This document shows positions 58,883-64,000 of a stretch of 64,000 nt of DNA, piece after piece. Under the pieces are notes generated by a model. That model saw only the letters and a list, made by a program, of their open reading frames with translations. It did no database searches and had not been told where the DNA came from. How positions within the stretch are numbered: position 1 is the stretch's first letter; every line of letters begins with the position of its first letter. The stretch lies in NCBI GenBank assembly GCA_024760905.1, contig CM045745.1:11151782-11215781 (forward strand), read 5' to 3'. The position numbers and the translations under genes are program-made. The stretch comes from Plotosus lineatus. Its lineage: Eukaryota > Chordata > Actinopteri > Siluriformes > Plotosidae.

Positions 58883-61800
58883 TGCATAAGTGCCTTGTTT
58901 TATGCCATTTTCCTTAACTTTCCCCTGTCTGTCTCCTTTCGGCATTTTCCCTTTTACTCAGGAGTCACCACAGCGAATCATTTGATTCGCACGTTTGATT
59001 TTGGCAGAGGTTTTTACGTCGGATGCCCTTCCTGTCACAACCCTTTTTAGCAAGGGACAGAAACACGCTGACGACTTTGCAGCCTACTCTTTACGAAAGT
59101 CAGCAATGGTTCTTTTACATGCCTCTCACCATAGACAGTGAGAGACATGGCCCGCCTTTGATAACCCAGTTAGCTGCACTGGGGGGGGACAGTGACAACC
59201 TTGTGGAGAGTGGGACTCGAACCCCCAACCTTTGGATCAGCGATCCAGCGCCCTATCCCACTAGACCACCACTGCCCCTTTTCCTTAACTTTCCCCATTC
59301 TTCCTTAATGTCCTTATTTTTTTAATTCAATGAATATTTAAAAAAAAAACGTGATGCACTGAAGCCGCATGAATTGAAGCGCGAAGTAACGAGGGATCCC
59401 TGTATATGTTTAAGCATATGAGTATTTAAACCCTACAGTGAAAAAGAATTGTGTTGGTGTCGCCCCCCCCCCCCATATTTTTAACTAAATTTCTAAAGAT
59501 TACAAAGCATGACTGACCAATGTTTTAATTAACATGTATGCAAAATGGTACCCATTTAATCGCACGACTGCCCTGACTATAAACTGATGCATTGCTAATG
59601 GTGTGATATTAAATTCAAATGAAATAATTGTGCGTTGCACACAAACGGAACACTGTATAATGTACTCTATACAGGGATCCCTCATTACTTCGTTCTTCAA
59701 TTCATGCGACTTCAGTGCATTGCGGTTTTTAAAAAATATATATATTCATCAAATTAATAAATAAGGAAATTAAGGAAGAACATGGGAAAAAGTTAAGGAA
59801 AATGCCACAAAAACAAGGCCAATTATGCAAAAAAATTACTCCACCAACAATAAAACAACCCAAAATCTTCCATCAAAACTACTTACATTGTTTTGAGGTG
59901 TGCATCTGTGTGTGAACGTGCATCTCCGCGCATGCGTATGTATGTGTGTTGTCTTCTTCTCATGCAATACCATCTGTATGTGTGTGTATTTATATTTTAT
60001 TTACATATGTTTTTTTCTATTTAATTGTTATTATAAGCATTTATAGCTTTGAATATGTATTTATTGATATTATATACACATATACGTATAAGGGGATTGG
60101 GGGGGTCCTACTTCGCAGATTTCGATGGTCCCAATTAACCGTGGAAAGTGAGGGATCCCTGTACAGCTGTATACTGTGTTCAGCCTGAACCTAATAATGG
60201 TTCATTTTAATATCATCATGTTCCTGTTCTTCTCACAGGCATGGCACATCGTAGTCATCTGATCCTCATGGAGGGGAGTCAGAGGGCTCAGTATTTAGAA
60301 GACCCCGTCACAAAGAGGCAGAGTGTTGTCATTCCCTATGAGGCACCTCAGGTTGTATGCATTTAAATGTCAAACAGTTACTCAGTTATTGTATATGGAG
60401 GCACTTTTTTTTTTCTTTTTAATTCTGGCTTTTTCAATTTCATTAGTTTCTGATTGGATTTGTTTTCTGATAGTGATGTACAATCCAAGTAAACATAAAA
60501 CATGATCTTTCTGGTTAGAATACAGCTGTAGTTTCATGAAGTGAAACTTTTGCAATGGCAAATATATGAAGCATTCAATCTCCGTATCACTTCTTTGCAT
60601 GTTTTATTGGTCTTTGCTTTTGCAGCTCGGTTCAGAGGGCACCACTGTCTTGCTGAACTTCATGTGTAACACCAGCTGTATGGGTGGTATGAACCGGAGG
60701 CCCATCCTTACTATAATGACCCTTGAAACACATGAGTAAGTTCTGCTTTGTTCTGTCTTTGATATTCTTCTTACGTATTCTCTGTTCTGGCCTTTTGAAT
60801 TACTCAGCTATTTATATATTCTCAGGGGACAGGTTTTAGGCCGTTGTTGTTTCGAGGTCCGTGTATGTGCCTGCCCTGGCCGGGATCGCAAGAGTGAAGA
60901 GGAAAATCGGAGCAAAAATACACTGAAGAAGACTACAGGGAATAAGAGAAGTAAGGCCAACTATGGGAAATGGAACTCATGAACAGCACGTGTAATGGCA
61001 GCTTAGGCTGACGTCACATCCTGAATGAGACATGAGACATTTAAAAATGCTGCCATAGATTTAATTGTTAGTGCCATCAAAGGAACATACCAAAGGTTTG
61101 CGGTTCCCCAAGGTATGATGGGTAGTCTTGTCCCGTCTCGTCCCACTTCAATATGGCTTAAAATTAATTCATTTTTCTGAACCTCTTAATCCAAATTAGT
61201 CATGGGGAGGCTGGTGCCCATCTCAGCCGACTCTGGACGCACAGGGGGTGGGTGGGTGGGGGCAAACAACCACCATTCATACTCATTTTTTTTCTTCCTT
61301 TCCTTTCGGCTTTTTTCTTTTTCTCAGGGGTCACCATAATTTGTTACTTATTCCTCACCTTGATGAAGCATTTCTCGTGGATCGAGGTTTATTCTGAATT
61401 GATTTTTATTTTATTGATTTTTTTGATCTCTTCCCCCTTTTATATTGTAGAGTCTGAAGGCCTGGGTTCTCAGGTCACTGGTAATGCTGAATCCAGTAAG
61501 AAGATTAAGATTGACTCCAGCTCTGAGAAGGAAATCTTTACTTTGCATGTGAGTGGAGATCTGTGGAAACTTTTCTCAAGCACTATATTGAGAATATTCT
61601 TTTTTCCTACTGATATATGGTGAGGATTTGCAGTTTGTTAGCTATTGACCTCTCGAATAATATCTTTTCATCTTTGGTCATAGATTTGCGGGAAAGAGCG
61701 ATTCGAAATGCTGAAAATGATTAATGACAGTTTGGAGCTAATGGATATGATGCCTGTTGCAGAAAAGGAGAGATACATACAGAAATGGTAAAAGCTCTTT

Positions 61801-62360
61801 TAGTTCCTGCCAGAGGATTATACAGGGATCCCAGATCTTCGCTATTTAGCGGAATTCCGCTATTTTTACTTGCCTATTTAGTGGAATTCCGCTGTCTTTA
61901 CTCGCCTATTTAGTGGAATTACACTATTTTTACTCGCCTATTTAGTGGAATTCCGCTATCTTTACTCGCCTATTTAGTGGAATTCCACTATTTTTACTCG
62001 CCTATTTAGTGGAATTCCACTATTATTACTCGCCTATTTAGTGGAATTCCGCTATTTTTACTCGCCTATTTAGCGGAATTCTGCTATTTTTCAGCTTCAT
62101 GGGCTCTGCAGACCCCTTGACCCCCAGCTGAAATATTTCATTTCCTCTATTTCTGAACCCATTTCCTCTATTTTTTCTAAACCTCGCTGGGATCCCTGAT
62201 TATAGTCCGTGAAGGTGATTTTCAAGTTTGGATGTATTTCAGCAACCTTTTTCTTCCTTGTAGTACATCCATGGCCATGAAAAAATCTGAAAAGAACCCT
62301 CGCCAGCCAAACCCTGGGAAAAGGCTGCTTCTGAAAGAAGAGATGACTGACACGGACTGA
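53052..62360 (+). CDS. tp53: tp53 tumour suppressor p53, complete coding region (10 coding exons)
   Basis: Stress-activated, tetrameric, sequence-specific nuclear transcription factor controlling cell-cycle arrest and apoptosis. Ten exons (71, 61, 213, 187, 113, 110, 125, 98, 104, 97 nt) join in phase to 392 codons plus TGA. Transactivation box near residues 14-19 (TFEQLW, MDM2-binding F15 and W19); DNA-binding domain from [14 protein letters not shown] (about 92-105) to CACPGRDRK (266-274). Zinc ligands C166, H169, C229 and C233 are present, as are the DNA-contact arginines R239 and R264 (human R248 and R273). A basic stretch 286-313 fits the nuclear localisation signal, and 321-345 the tetramerisation domain ([20 protein letters not shown]). 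No stop or frameshift is seen. Several normally conserved arginines are replaced (see findings). Exon lengths 113 and 110 equal human exons 6 and 7. The p53 paralogues p63/p73 are excluded by the short C-terminus with no SAM domain. Confidence 0.95.
53255..53430. mobile_element. MITE fragment of the TATAAGGCGCA type
   Basis: Repeated AAGGCGCACCGGATTATAAG wording, typical of a widespread vertebrate Tc1/mariner-type MITE; the ends are lost. Confidence 0.55.
53686..54115 (+). mobile_element. hAT-like end
   Basis: CAGGGGTCCCCAACCACCGG left terminus and A/T-rich interior. No right terminus found before the next element. Confidence 0.5.
54137..56375 (+). mobile_element. MITE M, copy 2, split by MITE Q
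   Basis: 54137-54535 and 56252-56375 are the reverse complement of 2341-3258 (CCGTATTCGATGTAATAAGC; CTCCTGCTCACTAACTTCAT; ATGTTTTCCACCTCGATGC). The reading resumes exactly after the inserted element. The right end is decayed. Confidence 0.8.
54538..56249. mobile_element. MITE Q: 1.7-kb TA-flanked fold-back element
   Basis: Ends CAGTAGGCCCTCGACATTCA and GTCAAGGCCCGACTG; TA at 54536-54537 and 56250-56251. The interior is a long imperfect palindrome (about 54880-55230 pairs with 55510-55920). The spacer at 55300-55500 reads [20 protein letters not shown], a LINE endonuclease N-terminus-like phrase. Confidence 0.75.
56560..56665 (+). mobile_element. Tc1-like transposase relic
   Basis: Plus strand reads [20 protein letters not shown], the last catalytic motif region of Tc1-type transposases, then a stop. 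Confidence 0.65.
57315..57375 (+). CDS. tp53: tp53 coding exon 2
   Basis: 61 nt. Acceptor CTACAG|AGG, donor GAA|GTGAGT. Reads [20 protein letters not shown], the end of the transactivation region. Starting two bases later would give an immediate stop, which fixes the acceptor. Confidence 0.85.
57510..57722 (+). CDS. tp53: tp53 coding exon 3 (proline-rich linker, start of DBD)
   Basis: 213 nt, 71 codons, phase 0. Ends in [16 protein letters not shown] and then KSVTST, the beginning of the p53 DNA-binding domain. Acceptor ATGATAG|GCC, donor ACG|GTTAGT. Confidence 0.95.
57985..58171 (+). CDS. tp53: tp53 coding exon 4 (DBD, first zinc ligands)
   Basis: 187 nt. [14 protein letters not shown] near its start and RCPHH (R165-H169) near its end, where C166 and H169 bind zinc. 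Donor GAAG|GTAGTT opens a 2.07-kb intron filled with mobile elements. Confidence 0.95.
58395..58745 (+). mobile_element. SINE type A with 18-bp target duplication
   Basis: AGTAGCAATTAAACATTC at 58377-58394 and 58746-58763. Confidence 0.92.
58936..59278 (-). mobile_element. SINE type A with 18-bp target duplication
   Basis: TTTTCCTTAACTTTCCCC at 58918-58935 and 59279-59296. Opposite orientation to the neighbouring SINE. Confidence 0.92.
59672..60161 (+). mobile_element. MITE P, intact 490-bp copy (tp53 intron 5)
   Basis: Ends CAGGGATCCCTCATTACTTC and GTGAGGGATCCCTG with TA at 59670-59671 and 60162-60163. CAGGGATCCCTCA ends and a TA target suggest a Tc1/mariner-pogo type. Confidence 0.85.
60239..60351 (+). 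CDS. tp53: tp53 coding exon 5 (DBD)
   Basis: 113 nt. Acceptor TCTCACAG|GC, donor CAG|GTTGTA (weak +4/+5). Encodes [20 protein letters not shown] and later VVIPYEAPQ. The usual LIRVEG motif reads LILMEG here. Confidence 0.93.
60626..60735 (+). CDS. tp53: tp53 coding exon 6 (DBD core)
   Basis: 110 nt. Contains [19 protein letters not shown] with zinc ligands C229 and C233 and DNA-contact R239. Acceptor TTTTGCAG|CTC, donor CATGA|GTAAGT. Confidence 0.96.
60826..60950 (+). CDS. tp53: tp53 coding exon 7 (end of DBD)
   Basis: 125 nt. [18 protein letters not shown] holds R264 (human R273) and R271 (human R280). Ends in a basic linker. Acceptor TTCTCAG|GGG, donor AGAA|GTAAGG. Confidence 0.95.
61170..61340 (-). 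mobile_element. SINE tail B and SINE tail A fragments (tp53 intron 8)
   Basis: 61170-61245 is the reverse L2-like tail; 61287-61340 is the reverse tail A end (CCTTTCGGCTTTTTTC; CAGGGGTCACCA). Confidence 0.6.
61451..61548 (+). CDS. tp53: tp53 coding exon 8 (NLS, start of tetramerisation domain)
   Basis: 98 nt. SSKKIKID is followed by [11 protein letters not shown], the entry strand of the tetramerisation domain. Acceptor ATTGTAG|AG, donor CAT|GTGAGT. Confidence 0.9.
61684..61787 (+). CDS. tp53: tp53 coding exon 9 (tetramerisation domain)
   Basis: 104 nt encoding [21 protein letters not shown]332 matches human R337, but the residues at human R333 and R335 are C328 and K330. Acceptor TCATAG|ATT, donor AAATG|GTAAAA. 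Confidence 0.92.
61823..62198. mobile_element. 376-bp MITE with minisatellite core (tp53 intron 9)
   Basis: Inverted ends CAGGGATCCCAG / CTGGGATCCCTG, with ATTATA at 61817-61822 and 62199-62204 as an apparent 6-bp target duplication. Superfamily not assigned. Confidence 0.8.
61842..62091 (+). repeat. 32-bp minisatellite, almost 8 units
   Basis: Units start at 61842, 61874, 61906, 61938, 61970, 62002, 62034 and 62066. Each holds CTATTTAGTGGAATTCCGCT or a variant; the version GCGGAATTCCGC is a 12-bp palindrome. Confidence 0.93.
62264..62360 (+). CDS. tp53: tp53 coding exon 10 (C-terminal regulatory tail) and stop
   Basis: 97 nt to TGA. A lysine-rich tail ending [13 protein letters not shown], in line with the basic C-terminal domain of p53. 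Acceptor CTTGTAG|TAC. Confidence 0.92.
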
Positions 62361-62645
62361 AAATGGGCCACTGCGTTATTTTCTTATCATTTCTGTTTTG
62401 TATGAGCCTTTTGTAATTTTCCTTCAGCATTTTCACTGCCTCATTGTAACTTAGGAATGGGTGACAAATTGAAGGAATAAGAAAAAAAAAAAAATCCAGC
62501 CTGTATAGCAAGTACATGTTGATCGAGATTACGATATCTGGGACTGTATTGGAGGGGGTTTTGGATTGCGGTAGTTGATCCTTTGCTCTTAAAGGCCATT
62601 TTACATACAGAATATCATCAATAAAGAAATGCAAAAGTGCAGTAA
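62361..62645 (+). terminator. tp53 3' UTR with poly(A) signals
   Basis: Non-coding sequence after the stop, with AATAAA at 62620-62625. Alternative signals occur at 62933 and about 63282. Which one is used cannot be told from sequence. Confidence 0.5.
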
Positions 62646-63695
62646 AAGGATTGTTTACATTTTCAAACATCATGTACCATATGATTATTCAGTAAAACTA
62701 ATTACCAATAGTGGTGTCAAGTGATAAACTGGTGTGAAGTGGGTTTTTTTTTTTTTTTTTTAAATCAATAGAATACAGATTTTGTATTCACTCTATTACA
62801 AAAAGGAGGGAAGAATGTGTATAGTTTCAATGCTTTAAGCAAGAGATCAAGAAGAGTCAACCCTGGTATCGTTCTTGGCCCCACCTTTCAATTTCGGCCT
62901 TTTCAGTGTTCATCTACTGAATAGGAATTGGGAATAAAATATGGTGTAACACATGAGGGAGGGTGGGGGGTACACTGAGGTATATAATAAGGGTATAATG
63001 CCACCAAAATACCTTCACACCGTAACAGAGCTGCAGATTTTCCCTCTTTTAATTTGTCACCCTGTATTTTTTTTTTTTTTTTTACTTTTTTGTATGTACA
63101 GAATGCTTGTCTACATTCCATATCTGTTCTGTTTCTTGTTATAAATACAGTTCAATGTTACTCCTTTCAAATGGTTAAAATGGCGATTGCATTGATTGTT
63201 TTAATTGTTGTTGGGTCTCTCAGGTCAGTTCATGAAATGGGCAAATGTTGAGTTGTTGTCGGTGGTGTTTTTTTTTTTTTTTAATAAATCTGCAGTTTTC
63301 ATTTATTCATTCCTGAATTATTTTTGACACTTTTTTACACTTTTTTTTTTTTTTGACCTGCAAATGCATCCAGCAGTGTGTTTGGTGGTTCATTTATGTT
63401 TTTGCTATATGAAAACTGAGCATTACTAAAAATAAAAAAGGCATTATGACTGTTCTCCTTTCTAATAAATAAGGCTGCTTGTTCTAGTCTCAGTCCTCAG
63501 TAAAATGCAAATATTCTGATGATCATTTCCCTGTGCTTTTATCTTCTCCTACCTTCCGGATCCTCATTCCAGTGCAGTTAGGGCTGGGGCAGATGCTTCT
63601 GGTTTCTCTACAGTACTTACAGATAATTACAAAAAGAGGGAGCTTAGAGCTGTGACTGTTGGTGAAAGCTTCTGCATATTTAGACACTTTGCAGG
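62646..63695. other. Region downstream of tp53
   Basis: Homopolymer-rich; poly-T runs at 62744, 63067 and 63269. No repeat family or convincing coding exon before 63696. Confidence 0.4.
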
Positions 63696-63726
63696 ATGTT
63701 GCTACTGAAGTATCTGCTTGTAGTTG
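63696..63726 (+). CDS. Possible first coding exon of a secreted/membrane protein downstream of tp53
   Basis: ATG followed by a hydrophobic run (MLLLKYLLVV) and a consensus donor G|GTAAGT. It looks like a signal-peptide exon. Human TP53 is followed 3' by ATP1B2, SAT2 and SHBG, so a secreted neighbour would fit, but the rest of the gene is outside the window. Confidence 0.2.
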
Positions 63727-64000
63727 GTAAGTTGGATTTTTCACTGTTTTCTAGGATTATAATTAGATAAATGGTTACTGGCAAAAATAAGTTAAAGCGC
63801 ATAAAACAAACAGAATATGAGGGTACTATTAATACAAGTGAGGTATCGCCAAGAAAAGTGAAATGTAGTATTTTGAGGTACGGTATATTGAATTTCTGAA
63901 CAAGAGTGATGTTCAAACTCATTTGTCATAAGGAAATGGCCATGATTAAGAAGCTACAATAATAAACTTGGAAGATTGTTTTAGGAAACGTGCAGACTAA

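Larger units (their letters stand above)
58220..59402 (-). mobile_element. MITE P with two SINEs inside (tp53 intron 5)
   Basis: Ends CAGGAATCCCTCACATTCTG and CGAGGGATCCCTG, flanked by TA. Removing both SINEs and one copy of each duplication leaves about 450 bp, near the length of the uninterrupted copy. Confidence 0.85.

Noticed and set aside
61842..62091. CRISPR-like array
   Set aside because: Units are directly tandem with no unique spacers, and the host is a vertebrate; it is a minisatellite within a MITE.

Overview
The window is vertebrate nuclear DNA, almost certainly from a teleost fish. It is AT-rich, intron-rich and heavily loaded with interspersed repeats (tRNA-derived SINEs, three non-LTR retrotransposon families, hAT, Tc1/mariner and TA-flanked MITE-type DNA elements, long microsatellites). 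There are no bacterial-style genes, operons or CRISPR arrays. Only two genes are recognised with confidence, both assembled here from exons with canonical GT/AG borders and continuous reading phase.

Left half, minus strand: slc2a4 (GLUT4, insulin-responsive glucose transporter). Coding exons 1-7 lie at 29322-29290, 23231-23136, 17899-17739, 15393-15269, 9734-9619, 9489-9327 and 4101-3914. They encode residues 1-294. The remaining exons must lie beyond the left edge. Right part, plus strand: tp53, complete from its start codon at 53052 to its stop at 62360, with 10 coding exons and 392 residues. The two genes diverge head to head, with 23.7 kb between their start codons. Both also lie on human 17p13.1, so the neighbourhood looks ancient. 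A GC-rich patch at 29510-29720 is a plausible slc2a4 promoter. A CCAAT-bearing patch at 47660-47908 is a plausible tp53 promoter and non-coding first exon. Weak signs of further transcription units are seen at 29.7-31.0 kb (plus strand) and at 63696-63726 (possible signal-peptide exon downstream of tp53).

The introns and the intergenic space are mostly transposon debris, often nested with readable target-site duplications. A 3.15-kb endonuclease/reverse-transcriptase LINE (LINE-1f below, full length at 10931-14082) has four large copies and two fragments. One of these copies (32322-38797) is split by a second LINE family (LINE-2f, 34211-37546). A third RT fragment (LINE-3f) lies at 38860-39930. 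A tRNA-headed SINE occurs in two forms that share head and body but end in different LINE-derived tails: tail A matches LINE-1f, tail B is L2-like. Tail A looks like a fusion of the 5' and 3' ends of LINE-1f. tp53 intron 5 is made largely of a 490-bp TA-flanked MITE family and inserted SINEs. tp53 intron 9 carries a MITE whose core is eight 32-bp repeats.

Limits: no database search was possible. Repeat family names are descriptive, boundaries without a target-site duplication are approximate, and clade assignments of LINEs and MITEs are inference.
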